Shown: one piece after another, positions 1 through 10,113 of the stretch
How positions within the stretch are numbered: position 1 is the stretch's first letter
How the letters are laid out: every line of letters begins with the position of its first letter
DNA from: Stenotrophomonas sp. 278
Lineage (GTDB): Bacteria > Pseudomonadota > Gammaproteobacteria > Xanthomonadales > Xanthomonadaceae
Direction: 5' to 3'
DNA length: 53,541 nt
Assembly: GCF_003935715.1 (NCBI RefSeq)
Contig: NZ_RHPP01000006.1
Coordinates: forward strand, 1-53,541
Notes under the pieces: generated by a model
What the model saw: only the letters and a program-made list of their open reading frames with translations
What the model was told of the DNA's origin: nothing
Databases searched by the model: none
Program-made: the position numbers and the translations under genes

Positions 1-99
1 CGGCGCGGCACTGGTGGCCTGGGCGGAGCAATCCACGGCGGCGTGAGCGGCGGGAACCAGGGCCAGGCCGAGCGCGGCGGCCAATGCGATACGCAGCAT
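1..99 (-). CDS. Secreted protein, N-terminal fragment (cut by window edge)
   Basis: Only the first 33 codons are inside the window. They read as a classic Sec signal peptide: a short basic start (MLRIA), an Ala/Leu-rich hydrophobic core and an AHA-A cleavage site near residue 20. A mature N-terminus containing one Cys follows. An in-frame ATG three codons upstream (position 108) is an alternative start; neither has a strong ribosome binding site. The function cannot be told from this fragment. The gene is transcribed away from ompA, separated by about 180 bases. Confidence 0.6.
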   Translation of the reverse strand, partial: MLRIALAAALGLALVPAAHAAVDCSAQATSAAP

Positions 100-131
100 G
101 GGGTGCATCCAGAAAGAAGGTCGACGCACCG

Positions 132-159
132 AGTTTAACAGCGACGAAACGCCTTACAA
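132..159 (-). promoter_or_regulatory. Weak sigma-70 promoter candidate for the left-edge gene
   Basis: On the minus strand TTGTAA is followed after 16 bases by TAAACT, each matching four of six consensus bases. The -10 lies about 33 bases upstream of the left-edge start codon. Prediction only. Confidence 0.3.
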
Positions 160-221
160 GATCCCACATTCAATGAATACGGCAAGACCTTGAAATTTTT
201 GCGGATTCCCTACCCAGCGCA

Positions 222-254
222 CAAAAAAACAGGGCCCGGCAATGCCGGGCCCTG
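222..254 (-). terminator. Rho-independent terminator of ompA
   Basis: A perfect 11-bp GC-rich stem (CAGGGCCCGGC with its complement, 3-base loop) is followed on the minus strand by seven T residues. It starts about 24 bases past the ompA stop codon. A textbook intrinsic terminator. Confidence 0.93.
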
Positions 255-277
255 CTTCTGGAACCTTGCGTCAGAAC

Positions 278-1381
278 TTAGTTCTGGACGTTCAGCTCGG
301 TACGACGGTTCTTGGCGCGGCCTTCCGGGTTGTCCGAACCATCCGGGTTGGTGTTCGGAGCAATCGGACGCGACTCGCCGTAGCCGATCGGGCCGACCAG
401 ACGCGAAGCGGCAACGCCGTTGCTGGTCAGGTAGTCGTACACCGCGGTGGCACGACGCTCGGACAGCTTCTGGTTGTACTCTTCGGTACCCTTCGAGTCG
501 GTGTGGCCGGCGACTTCAACGCGCAGGTCCGGGTAACGGGTCAGGATCTGGGCGGCTTCGCTCAGGATGGCCACGGCGTCCGGACGCAGGGTCGACTTGT
601 CGAAGTCGAAGTTCACGCCCTTCAGGTCGATGGAGACCGGCACCGGGCAACCGTCCGGACCGATGGTCTGACCCGGCTGCGAATCCGGGCACTTGTCGTC
701 GCAGTTGTTGACGCCGTCACCGTCGTCATCCAGGTCGGCGCAGCTCGGAGCGGCCGGCGGCGGAGCGACAACCGGAGCAGCCGGTGCCGGGCCCAGCGGG
801 ATCACGACGCCGACCGAGGCCAGCACGTCGCCGAACCAGCTTTCGTCGTTGCCAGCCAGGGTCGGGTTGACGGCCTTGTCGTCGAAGTCACCGCGGTAGG
901 CGACTTCCGCACGCACGGCCACGCGCTTGTCGAAGGTGGTCTGCAGACCAACGCCGACCTTGGCGGCGAAGTTGCCGTCCTTACGGTCACGCGGGCTGTC
1001 GATCGCCGGCACCACGACCTCTTCTTCGGACTTCTGGTAGCCCAGGCCCATCAGCAGGTACGGGTTCCAGCCACGGCCTTCCTGGATGAAGTGGTAGCGG
1101 GCATCGATCGATGCGCCGTACTGGCTCCAGTTCAGGTCCTGGTTGTCGTCGAAGTTCGGGTTCTGATAGTTCAGCTCACCGTCCAGCGACCAGTTCGGGC
1201 TGATGAACTTGCCCAGGCCCAGGGTCACGAACGGAGCATCGTTGGTCAGACGGTCGCTGTCCTGGAAATTGAAACCAGCCGAACCGGTCAGGTACCAGCG
1301 GTCGTCGAACTCCTGCGCGGACGCAGCCTGGGCCATGGCCAGACCGCCCAGCAGCGCGGCAGTAAGGATCTTCTTGTTCAT
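278..1381 (-). CDS. OmpA-family outer membrane porin with peptidoglycan-binding domain
   Basis: A 367-residue outer membrane protein linking the outer membrane to the cell wall. A signal peptide covers residues 1-22 (ASA cleavage site). An OmpA-like beta-barrel with alternating aromatic strands spans about 23-196. A Pro/Ala hinge (197-212) leads to a thrombospondin-type-3-like Asp-rich calcium motif (216-246) with four cysteines (214, 227, 231, 245). The C-terminal OmpA domain runs from about 255 to 365. Asp295 and Arg310 correspond to the diaminopimelate-binding pair of E. coli OmpA (Asp271/Arg286). An AGGAG box about 10 bases before the ATG supports the start. The gene is monocistronic, with its own promoter region and terminator. 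Family assignment is certain; whether it is the functional counterpart of E. coli OmpA or Pseudomonas OprF cannot be decided. Confidence 0.95.
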   Translation of the reverse strand: MNKKILTAALLGGLAMAQAASAQEFDDRWYLTGSAGFNFQDSDRLTNDAPFVTLGLGKFISPNWSLDGELNYQNPNFDDNQDLNWSQYGASIDARYHFIQEGRGWNPYLLMGLGYQKSEEEVVVPAIDSPRDRKDGNFAAKVGVGLQTTFDKRVAVRAEVAYRGDFDDKAVNPTLAGNDESWFGDVLASVGVVIPLGPAPAAPVVAPPPAAPSCADLDDDGDGVNNCDDKCPDSQPGQTIGPDGCPVPVSIDLKGVNFDFDKSTLRPDAVAILSEAAQILTRYPDLRVEVAGHTDSKGTEEYNQKLSERRATAVYDYLTSNGVAASRLVGPIGYGESRPIAPNTNPDGSDNPEGRAKNRRTELNVQN

Positions 1382-1751
1382 GTAATACAGCTCCTAGTTC
1401 GGGGGTATGAAACCGGTAGAGGCATGGTCCAGCGCTACTGCGTCGTTTCTGACTGCGGATTCAGCACGCCACCGCCGCGAACATTATGCTCAGGGGAGTG
1501 AAGGTGATGTTAACAGTCGCGTAACATGTGAAGACGACCGCCAGACCTCTACCCGGCCCAGCTGCGGGCACCCTATACAGCTTTATGAAGTTGCGCAAGA
1601 CCCAGCAACGACAAGGGTTTTGCCACTTTTCCAGAGTTTTCAAGGGTTCGCCACAGTAAATCGTGCAGTCCGGCGATGTGCGCTTATTCAGCGCATAAAC
1701 AGGTTTCCCGGTAGTCGTATGATGAATGCGATTTTCCCCGCCGGAGGCTCC
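1382..1751. other. Intergenic region between divergent ompA and the alcohol dehydrogenase homologue
   Basis: 370 bases without a gene. It carries the probable ompA promoter (1483-1513) and a long upstream stretch with A/T-richer blocks near 1600-1680, lower in GC than the flanking genes. No clear promoter for the rightward gene stands out. No repeat of the GTAG family lies here. Confidence 0.6.
1483..1513 (-). promoter_or_regulatory. Candidate ompA promoter
   Basis: On the minus strand TTAACA is followed after 19 bases by CATAAT, each five of six matches to sigma-70 consensus. The long spacer makes it non-ideal. The -10 lies about 102 bases upstream of the ompA ATG, implying a long 5' leader, which is usual for abundant porin mRNAs. 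Confidence 0.45.
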
Positions 1752-2777
1752 ATGAAAGCAGTTGCCCTCACCCGCGCCCTGCCCATTGACGATCCTGCGG
1801 CTCTGCTGGATCTGGACCTCCCGCATCCCGGCCCACCGCGTGGACACGACCTGCTGGTTCAGGTCCGGGCGGTGTCGGTCAATCCGGTGGACACAAAACA
1901 GCGCCGGGTCCCGAGGGCTGACGATGCGCCTGCCCGCGTGCTCGGCTTCGATGCCGCCGGCGTCGTGGAAGCGACGGGCCCGGAGGTGACGGCGTTCGCG
2001 CCTGGCGACGAGGTGTATTACGCCGGTGATGTGACGCGGCCGGGGTGCAATGCGCAATGGCAGCATGTCGATGCGCGCGTCGTGGGACGCAAACCCACCA
2101 CGCTGGACTTCGCCGATGCCGCCGCACTGCCACTGACGACATTGACCGCGTGGGAACTGCTGTTCGATCGCATGCGGTTGCGACTTGACGACCGCCGCCA
2201 CCGCGGCCAGACCCTGCTGGTGATCGGCGGAGCAGGCGGCGTGGGTTCGATGGCGATCCAGCTGGCACGACACGCCGGATTCACCGTGGTGGCGACTGCC
2301 TCCCGCCCTGCATCGGCAGACTGGTGCCGCGCGCTCGGCGCGCAGCATGTGATCGACCATCGCCAGCCGCTGCCGCCGCAACTGCAGGCGCTGGGAATCT
2401 CAACGGTGGACGTGGCCTTGAACCTGGCGGATACGGATGCCTACTGGGACGTCCTGGGCGAGTTGATCGCCCCGCAGGGTCATGTCGGGCTGATCGTGGA
2501 ACCCAAAGGGCCGTTGCGGATCGGAGATCCGTACAAGGCCAAGTGCATCAGCCTGCACTGGGAATTCATGTTCGCACGCACCCGGTTCGGGACCGCTGAC
2601 ATCTGCGAACAGCACCGGATCCTGAACCGCGTGGCCAGTCTGGTGGATGCCGGTGAGCTGCGCAGCACCGCGCACACCGCGCTGGGCACGATCAACGCGG
2701 CCAACATGCGCGAGGCGCACCGGCAGCTGGAAGGCGGCAGCGTGATCGGAAAGCTGACCCTGGCCGGTTGGGATTGA
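1752..2777 (+). CDS. Zinc-type alcohol dehydrogenase-like oxidoreductase (ZADH/quinone oxidoreductase family)
   Basis: 341 residues, medium-chain dehydrogenase/reductase fold, probably an NADPH-dependent reductase of quinones or enones in the cytosol. A GroES-like substrate domain covers about 25-115 (SVNPVDTK at 42-49, a hallmark of the quinone-reductase branch). It is followed by a Rossmann domain with the dinucleotide loop VIGGAGGVGS at 157-166. The cysteine and histidine ligands of zinc-dependent alcohol dehydrogenases are not present, so despite the family name it is likely zinc-free. The frame stays open far upstream, but GGAGG at 1743-1747 fixes the start at the ATG at 1752. It stands alone, divergent from ompA, and is followed by a REP element. 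The substrate is unknown. Confidence 0.88.
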   Translation: MKAVALTRALPIDDPAALLDLDLPHPGPPRGHDLLVQVRAVSVNPVDTKQRRVPRADDAPARVLGFDAAGVVEATGPEVTAFAPGDEVYYAGDVTRPGCNAQWQHVDARVVGRKPTTLDFADAAALPLTTLTAWELLFDRMRLRLDDRRHRGQTLLVIGGAGGVGSMAIQLARHAGFTVVATASRPASADWCRALGAQHVIDHRQPLPPQLQALGISTVDVALNLADTDAYWDVLGELIAPQGHVGLIVEPKGPLRIGDPYKAKCISLHWEFMFARTRFGTADICEQHRILNRVASLVDAGELRSTAHTALGTINAANMREAHRQLEGGSVIGKLTLAGWD

Positions 2778-2783
2778 TGCGTG

Positions 2784-2809
2784 GATCACGACCAACGGTC
2801 GTGATCTAC
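2784..2809 (-). repeat. GTAG-headed REP (SMAG-type)
   Basis: A 10-bp perfect stem (GATCACGACC, loop of three) with the tetranucleotide GTAG at its head on the minus strand. It lies 6 bases after the stop of the preceding gene. The core ACGACCGTTGGTCGT recurs in several elements of this window. Confidence 0.85.
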
Positions 2810-2815
2810 CGGCCC

Positions 2816-4992
<2,177 letters not shown>

Positions 4993-5006
4993 AGGGACCT
5001 GTTGCA

Positions 5007-5066
5007 CGCACGACCAACGGTCGTGCGCTACCGTGCCGACGTAGGTGACGACCGTTGGTCGTCACC
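5007..5066. repeat. Inverted pair of GTAG REPs (SMAG dimer)
   Basis: Two elements face outward and inward around a 9-base spacer. A minus-strand copy at 5007-5031 has a 9-bp stem CGCACGACC, loop AAC, and ends in CTAC. A plus-strand copy at 5041-5066 has GTAG and a 10-bp stem GGTGACGACC with loop GTT. The pair sits 15 bases after the fadH stop. Confidence 0.88.
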
Positions 5067-5328
5067 TGAATGCGCGATTCCGCCCTTCCTCCGAACCTGA
5101 ATGTCAAGCTGTCCGGTTCAGGATGCATTGGGAAATACCCCCCTATCGTGCGCCAACTTTCCGCTCACCACCCAGTTCGAGTGAGCGTGCGGCCCCCCAT
5201 GATCTTTCGGGAGCCGCCAACGGGCGGCCCCGATGGCCGCCTCCCCATGACGCCAAGCAGTACCCTCGCCGCCGTCCCGTAGTCCGGATGGCCCAGCCAG
5301 GTGCGGCCCATACGGAGCAAGGAGATTT
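5067..5328. other. Noncoding region between the REP pair and the cell wall hydrolase
   Basis: About 260 bases. Overlapping short inverted repeats occur near 5090-5120 (GAACC...GGTTC and CCTGAA...TTCAGG), which could form a hairpin or an operator. A short open frame runs through the region, but it lacks coding character and recognisable similarity. The gene start downstream has its own ribosome binding site AAGGAG. Confidence 0.45.
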
Positions 5329-5787
5329 ATGAAACTGGCCTGGATTCTCTGGCTGTCGCAGTTGTTGCCGCAGCCGGCCGCCGATTCGTTGTGCCTGAGC
5401 ACGACCGTGTACCTGGAAGCGCGCGACCAGACCCTCCGCGGCCAGCAAGCCGTGGCAGAAGTGGCCCTGCGCCGCCTGGACAGCGGCCTGTGGGGCGACT
5501 CGATGTGCCAGGTGGTGACCGCGCGCAAGCAGTTCGCCCCGACCATCGTGGCCCCTGGCACCCAGCTGGGCAACACGGTTGCCTGGGAAGAAGCGATGAC
5601 CGTGGCCTTCGACGCCGAGCGCAACTGGGCGCTGCCGGTGGGCGAGCGCAAGGAGATCGTTCCGGGGGCCAGCCACTTCGCCGCGCTGGCCATTGCCAGC
5701 CCGAGCTGGCGCAATGCCTACCAGGTGGCCACGATCGGCGATCACACCTTCTATAAGGTGCAGAGCCTCAAGCCCCGTCAGTCGTAA
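5329..5787 (+). CDS. SleB-type cell wall hydrolase
   Basis: 152 residues, Hydrolase_2 (SleB/CwlJ) family, whose members cleave peptidoglycan glycan strands. Residues 1-18 are a hydrophobic signal peptide, placing it in the periplasm. The family signature is seen at the start of the domain, where LCLSTTVYLEARDQ (about 21-34) contains the conserved glutamate in YLEAR. Further conserved blocks are GQQAVAEVALRR, the QFAPT segment and the C-terminal ASHF...NAYQVATIGDHTFYK. The start at 5329 is fixed by AAGGAG seven bases upstream. Known relatives act in spore germination, but in Gram-negatives they are housekeeping envelope enzymes of unclear role. Confidence 0.88.
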   Translation: MKLAWILWLSQLLPQPAADSLCLSTTVYLEARDQTLRGQQAVAEVALRRLDSGLWGDSMCQVVTARKQFAPTIVAPGTQLGNTVAWEEAMTVAFDAERNWALPVGERKEIVPGASHFAALAIASPSWRNAYQVATIGDHTFYKVQSLKPRQS

Positions 5788-5796
5788 CAATCTGTT

Positions 5797-5820
5797 GTAG
5801 GCGCGCCGTTGCCGCGCGCC
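5797..5820 (+). repeat. GTAG-headed REP, degenerate
   Basis: GTAG at 5797 followed by GGCGCG...CGCGCC with a CGTTGC centre, nine bases past the stop of the hydrolase gene. The stem is shorter than in the other copies. Confidence 0.65.
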
Positions 5821-5872
5821 GCCGGCTCCGCGATAGTGGTGGTTTCCGCCATCGATCCATCCTGGAGTCCGC

Positions 5873-6484
5873 ATGAAGCTGTACAGCAAGCCCGGAGCCT
5901 GTTCCACCGCCGACCACATTGCCCTGCAGTGGACCGGCCAGCCGTTCGAGGTGGAACTCCTCGACAAGGACACGATGAAAGCCCCCGCGTTCCTGGCGAT
6001 CAACCCGGCCGGCGCGGTGCCGGCGCTGGTCGACGGCGACTTCGTGCTGACCCAGAACGCGGCCATCATGGGCTACATCGCCGATTCCTTCCCGCAGGCC
6101 GGCCTGGCCGGTGACGGCAGCCCGCGTCAGCGCGCCGAAGCTGCCCGCTGGTTGTCATTCGTCAACTCCGACGTACACCCCGCGTTCTCGCCGCTGTTCG
6201 GACCGGGCAAGTTCATTGCCGACGAAGGCCAGTACGACGCGATCCGCGCTGCCGCCCGCAAGCGCCTGCGCGGCCTGTTCGAAACCGCCGACAGGCAGCT
6301 GGCCGACAAGCCGTGGCTGGCCGGTTTCCGCAGCGTTGCCGACCCGTACTTCTACATCACCCTGCGCTGGGCCGCCGGTGCCAAGGTGGACCTGGTCGGG
6401 CTGGACAACGTGGCCGCGTTCAAGACCCGCATGGAAGCCGATGCGGGCGTACAGGCGGCGTTGAAGGCGGAAGGGCTGGTGTAA
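5873..6484 (+). CDS. Glutathione S-transferase family protein (beta-class-like)
   Basis: 203 residues. The N-terminal thioredoxin-like domain (1-80) has the beta-class signature KLYSKPGACS with Cys10 at the position of the catalytic/mixed-disulfide cysteine of bacterial beta GSTs. The cis-proline motif NPAGAVPAL has Pro50, and the glutathione-contacting Gln61-Asn62 segment precedes the helical C-terminal domain (about 85-200). It probably conjugates or reduces electrophiles with glutathione in the cytosol; the substrate is unknown. GGAGT seven bases before the ATG supports the start. It is monocistronic and convergent with the unrecognised gene on the other strand, with a REP cluster in between. 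Confidence 0.9.
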   Translation: MKLYSKPGACSTADHIALQWTGQPFEVELLDKDTMKAPAFLAINPAGAVPALVDGDFVLTQNAAIMGYIADSFPQAGLAGDGSPRQRAEAARWLSFVNSDVHPAFSPLFGPGKFIADEGQYDAIRAAARKRLRGLFETADRQLADKPWLAGFRSVADPYFYITLRWAAGAKVDLVGLDNVAAFKTRMEADAGVQAALKAEGLV

Positions 6485-6496
6485 CAGCCCTCCCCC

Positions 6497-6611
6497 GTAG
6501 AGCCACGCCCTGCGTGGCTGAAGCAGCCGCCGGCACCCCGCAGCCACGCAGGGCGTGGCTCTACGGCAGCGGGGCAAGCCCCGCTCTACAACCGCGGGGC
6601 AAGGCCCGCGT
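6497..6611. repeat. Cluster of three GTAG REPs plus a degenerate copy
   Basis: A plus-strand copy at 6497-6519 (stem AGCCACG) and a minus-strand copy at 6542-6564 form an inverted pair 22 bases apart. A third minus-strand copy at 6568-6589 has the different stem AGCGGGGC, and a headless relative of it follows at 6593-6610. The cluster fills the convergent space between two genes and reaches the stop of the leftward one. Confidence 0.87.
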
Positions 6612-7105
6612 CACGCATTTACGGGTTGGCCCTGCAGCAGCGCGCGCGTTTCTTCCATCCAGCGGTTGGCCAGTGCCGGGCTCCTGGCCTTGGAAACCGC
6701 CGCCGCCATTTCCGGCCACAGCTTTTCCAGACCAGCCGCGTCGGTGCAGCGTTCGATCTTGAGCTGCATGAAGTAGCCCTTCAGGCCGAGGTGCCTGCGC
6801 ACCGACTCGCTCATCCAGTCGTACAACTGCTTGTACAGCGCCGGGTCGTGTTCGCGACCGGCGGTCAGTGAACGCGGTGCTGCAGTGGCCAATGCGCCCC
6901 CCACCACCTCGATCAGGCCCATCGCCTGCAGCTGCGCCAGCGCGTCGTCCGGCGCGCGCAGCCCCGGCAGCATGCCGGTCAGTTCGTCATCATCGCGCTG
7001 GCCATCGACCATCAGCAGAATGGAGCGCAGTCCCGGCGGCAGCTTGCGCGCACGGTCTTCGATTTCCTGACGGCCTGCGGCCGTCTTGGCATGGATGAAC
7101 GCCAT
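6611..7105 (-). CDS. Hypothetical protein, unrecognised
   Basis: 164 residues, soluble, no signal peptide or membrane segment. The N-terminal half (GRQEIEDRARKLPPGLRSIL, then LMVDGQR, then a DDAL...LQAMGLIEV segment) resembles a small winged-helix-like arrangement. That arrangement is often seen at the start of proteobacterial proteins of unknown function that sense or partner with others. The C-terminal half (about 85-160) is helical. I cannot assign a function. Codon use matches neighbours. It is transcribed alone, convergent with the GST gene. Confidence 0.75.
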   Translation of the reverse strand: MAFIHAKTAAGRQEIEDRARKLPPGLRSILLMVDGQRDDDELTGMLPGLRAPDDALAQLQAMGLIEVVGGALATAAPRSLTAGREHDPALYKQLYDWMSESVRRHLGLKGYFMQLKIERCTDAAGLEKLWPEMAAAVSKARSPALANRWMEETRALLQGQPVNA

Positions 7106-7269
7106 GTTGTCCCCCTGTCACACTGTGCAGCTGCGGGCAGGACCGAATTGAACCAGCGGTCACGCCACGCCCCCTTTGTGGTGCCCCGGCGCGACACACC
7201 GGCCCCCACCACACTGGAAGCTTAACCGACGTTCATGATCAGGGGTGCTGCATCGCAGCAGCCCCGTTT

Positions 7270-7333
7270 CGACCAACGGTCGATACCTGCCACGGGGCGG
7301 TTGATCTGGTAGATGCCGACCGTTGGTCGGCAT
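7270..7333. repeat. REP pair downstream of prpE, one copy degenerate
   Basis: A plus-strand GTAG at 7309 heads a 9-bp perfect stem ATGCCGACC (loop GTT) ending at 7333, four bases from the prpE stop. A degenerate inverse copy with core CGACCAACGGTCG lies at 7270-7282. Confidence 0.8.
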
Positions 7334-7337
7334 GCCT

Positions 7338-9215
7338 TCAACGCCCCAGCGCGCGCCGGATTTCATCCAGCGCGCCCGGATCATCCAGGGTGGACAGATC
7401 CCCTGGATCGCGCTCCTCCGCCAGCGCCTGCAGCGAGCGTCGCAGCAGCTTGCCCGAGCGGGTCTTGGGCAGTGCGTTGACGATATGGATGTGGGCCGGC
7501 CGCGCCACGGCACCCAGCGAGCCGGTCACGCGCTGCATCATCTCCGCGACAACGGCACTGCCATCACCGGCCACGGCCTGCTTCAGGGTGACGAACACGA
7601 GCGGCACCTGCCCCTTCAGCTCATCCTTGACCCCGATCACCGCCGCTTCGGCCACCAGCGGATGACCGGAGATGCACTCCTCGATCTCCCGCGTGCCCAG
7701 CCGGTGACCGGCCACGTTGATCACATCGTCGGTGCGGCCGAGGATGAAGGTATAACCGTCCTCGTCGCGGATCGCCCAGTCCAGCGAGCTGTAAAGCACT
7801 TCCTTGAAATGACTGAAGTAGCTCTGCAGGAAACGGTCGTCGTCCTTCCACACCGTGCTCATGCAACCTGGCGGCAGCGGTGGCACCATCACCAGCACGC
7901 CCTTCTGGCCCGGTGCGACTTCAGCGCCGGTGTTCTCGTCGATCACCTTCATGCGGTAACCAAGATTCGGGAAGCCTGGCGAGCCGAACCGCACCGGCTT
8001 CAGATCCACGCCGGGGAGCAGGGTCAGCGCGGGCCAGCCGGTTTCGGTCTGCCAGTAGTTGTCGATGATCGGCTTGCCCAGCGCATCGTTGATCCAGTGC
8101 GCGGTCGGCTCGTCCAGTGGCTCGCCGGCCAGGAACACATACTTGAGCGCGGCCAGGTCGTGGCGTTTGATGAAGTCGGCATCGTGCTTCTTCAGCACGC
8201 GTATGGCGGTGGGTGACGAGAACAGCGTGCGCACGCCGTACTGTTCGCACAGCGCCCACCAGATGCCCGGGTCCGGACTGGTCGGCAGCCCTTCGTACAG
8301 CAGCGAGGTGCAGCCGCCGATCAGTGGGCCGTAGACGTTGTAGGAATGGCCGACCGCCCAGCCCACGTCCGAGGTGGAGAACATCACCTGGCCCGGCGCG
8401 CAGTCGAATACCGTGCGCATCGACTGTGCCATCGCGACCGCATAGCCGCCCACGTCGCGCTGCACGCCCTTGGGCTTGCCCGTGGTGCCGGATGTGTACA
8501 GCAGATAGCTCGGTTCGTTGGCTTCCAGCCATACCACCGGCACGTCCTGGTCGCCGACCTCGGCGCGCAGGGTGGCGTAGTCGACGTCGCGGCCCGGCAC
8601 TTTCGGCTCGGCCGGATCCAGTCCACGCGACACGATCAGCACGTGCGGCGGTGGCGACTGCGCTTCGGCGCAGGCCGCATCGACCATGGCCTTGTACGGA
8701 ATCACCTTGCCACCGCGCTTGCCGGCATCGGCGGCGATCAGCAGCTTGGGTTCGGCATCGTCGATGCGCAGGGCCAGGTTGTGCGCGGCAAACCCACCGA
8801 ACACCACCGAGTGGATCGCGCCGATGCGCGCGCAGGCCAACATGGCGAACACCGCTTCGGCCATGTTGGGCATGTAGATGACCACGCGATCACCCCGCTG
8901 CACGTCCAGCCGCTGCAGCACCGCAGCGAACGCATTCACTTCGCGGTACAGCTCGCGGTAGGTGATTTCGCGGGTGACGTTGGTTTCGGTGGAAATGGCG
9001 ACCAGCGCGAGCTGGTCCGGCCGCTCGACCAGATGCCGGTCGACCGCGTTGTAGCAGAGGTTGGTTTCACCGCCGACGAACCAGCGCCGGAACGGTGGGG
9101 TGCTGTAGTCCAGCACCTGTTCCGGCTGCCTGTGCCAGTAGATGCGCTGGGCTTCCTCGGCCCAGAACGCCTCGGGTTCCTCGATGGAGCGTTGGTACAG
9201 TTCCTCGTAGCGCAT
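7338..9215 (-). CDS. prpE: Propionyl-CoA synthetase PrpE (propionate-CoA ligase)
   Basis: 625 residues from the ATG at 9215, which has a strong GGGAGGG box; an upstream in-frame ATG at 9251 lacks one. An ANL-superfamily adenylating enzyme, it activates propionate to propionyl-CoA via propionyl-AMP. The N-terminus (MRYEELYQRSIEEPEAFW) is typical of PrpE. The AMP-binding loop YTSGTTGKPKGV lies at 240-251, and the C-terminal lid carries PKTRSGK with Lys589, equivalent to the regulatory acetylated lysine of Salmonella PrpE. A close alternative is a short-chain (acetyl) CoA synthetase, but N-terminus and length favour PrpE. The methylcitrate-cycle genes prpBCD are not next to it here. Confidence 0.9.
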   Translation of the reverse strand: MRYEELYQRSIEEPEAFWAEEAQRIYWHRQPEQVLDYSTPPFRRWFVGGETNLCYNAVDRHLVERPDQLALVAISTETNVTREITYRELYREVNAFAAVLQRLDVQRGDRVVIYMPNMAEAVFAMLACARIGAIHSVVFGGFAAHNLALRIDDAEPKLLIAADAGKRGGKVIPYKAMVDAACAEAQSPPPHVLIVSRGLDPAEPKVPGRDVDYATLRAEVGDQDVPVVWLEANEPSYLLYTSGTTGKPKGVQRDVGGYAVAMAQSMRTVFDCAPGQVMFSTSDVGWAVGHSYNVYGPLIGGCTSLLYEGLPTSPDPGIWWALCEQYGVRTLFSSPTAIRVLKKHDADFIKRHDLAALKYVFLAGEPLDEPTAHWINDALGKPIIDNYWQTETGWPALTLLPGVDLKPVRFGSPGFPNLGYRMKVIDENTGAEVAPGQKGVLVMVPPLPPGCMSTVWKDDDRFLQSYFSHFKEVLYSSLDWAIRDEDGYTFILGRTDDVINVAGHRLGTREIEECISGHPLVAEAAVIGVKDELKGQVPLVFVTLKQAVAGDGSAVVAEMMQRVTGSLGAVARPAHIHIVNALPKTRSGKLLRRSLQALAEERDPGDLSTLDDPGALDEIRRALGR

Positions 9216-9276
9216 GACAGCCCTCCCAGACAAAGTCATGGGGTCGAGCATAGTCCGATGGGGTGCGTGTCACTGC

Positions 9277-9290
9277 ACGACCTTGGTCGT
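9277..9290. repeat. REP remnant
   Basis: ACGACC-TT-GGTCGT resembles the core of the ACGACCGTTGGTCGT elements but lacks an intact GTAG head. It lies in the 98-base gap upstream of prpE. Confidence 0.4.
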
Positions 9291-9313
9291 ACGCCCGGGC
9301 CGGTCAGCCCGCG

Positions 9314-10036
9314 CTACTTTGCTTCGGTCACGACTTCGCACTTGGCCTTGCCACCTTCCTCTTTGGCGCAGTACTTGCGCGCGGCGCGGCGGGCCTGGCC
9401 CGCTGTCTTGCCGTCGGACGCATAGAGCTTTCCACTCTCCGAACGGGCAATGGCGGCGTGGTCCTGCGTGTAGACAAAGACGAAGCATTCCGATTCATTG
9501 CCGCACTGATTCTGGACCCGGGTGCGCGCGTCCCGCCGGCGATGCGCTTCACGCCACGCGTAGCCCTTGTCCTGGGCACTGTTGTAGCCCAGTGCGTGGA
9601 AGTACCAGTACCGTGCGGCTCCGCCGCTGCCTGCCGCGACGACCACGTCACAGGGCGCGCCCTGGGATGCCATCAAGCACTGGTACTCGGCCAGCTCGGC
9701 CGTTTCCCCCCAGCCGATGACGTCGGTGTCGGACGCCGCCATGTAGTAATGGTCGCTGTAGAAACTGGCCGCAACGCAGCCGCTGCCGCAGCTCCTGCGC
9801 ACCTCGGCCAAGGCCTTGTCGGCGTCAGGGTGGTTCCATGCCGAAGACAAGCCGCGTGTTGTGGGATTCAGCGCGATCGCCCCGGCCAACCAGGTGCACT
9901 GTTGCTGGAACACCGGCTGATTGCCGTTCACCATGCCAACCACGACGTTCTGGCAGGACTGCCATGCATGCGCCTTTCCGGAAAATACGCACGCGGCCAG
10001 CACTACCAGCAGCAAGAACCCGATCCGATGGGTCAT
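9314..10036 (-). CDS. DUF4189 domain secreted protein
   Basis: 240 residues starting at the ATG at 10036, preceded by AGGGA; the frame is open further upstream but without a signal sequence there. A signal peptide covers 1-24 (AHA-W). The mature part is cysteine-rich. It shows the DUF4189 pattern of small repeats in which an aromatic/Ala segment, a Gly-x-x-x-Ala-x-x-x-Ala helix and a Cys pair alternate (around residues 95-125, 150-190 and 195-235), typical of Xanthomonadaceae. It is exported, probably periplasmic; the molecular role is unknown. It is transcribed alone. Confidence 0.82.
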   Translation of the reverse strand: MTHRIGFLLLVVLAACVFSGKAHAWQSCQNVVVGMVNGNQPVFQQQCTWLAGAIALNPTTRGLSSAWNHPDADKALAEVRRSCGSGCVAASFYSDHYYMAASDTDVIGWGETAELAEYQCLMASQGAPCDVVVAAGSGGAARYWYFHALGYNSAQDKGYAWREAHRRRDARTRVQNQCGNESECFVFVYTQDHAAIARSESGKLYASDGKTAGQARRAARKYCAKEEGGKAKCEVVTEAK

Positions 10037-10113
10037 TTGATCATCCCTGATTTTCGAAGAATGCGCATGATAGCCAACCCATCCCGCGCCCGGTAGTGCC
10101 GGATCCGACGCGG

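Noticed and set aside
5007-5066. Possible CRISPR-like repeats
   Set aside because: The repeats are palindromic, GTAG-headed and inverted to each other with no regular spacers; they are REPs, and no cas genes are present.
5045-5332. 95-codon open frame before the cell wall hydrolase
   Set aside because: It begins inside a REP element, has no ribosome binding site or family similarity, and overlaps the real downstream start.
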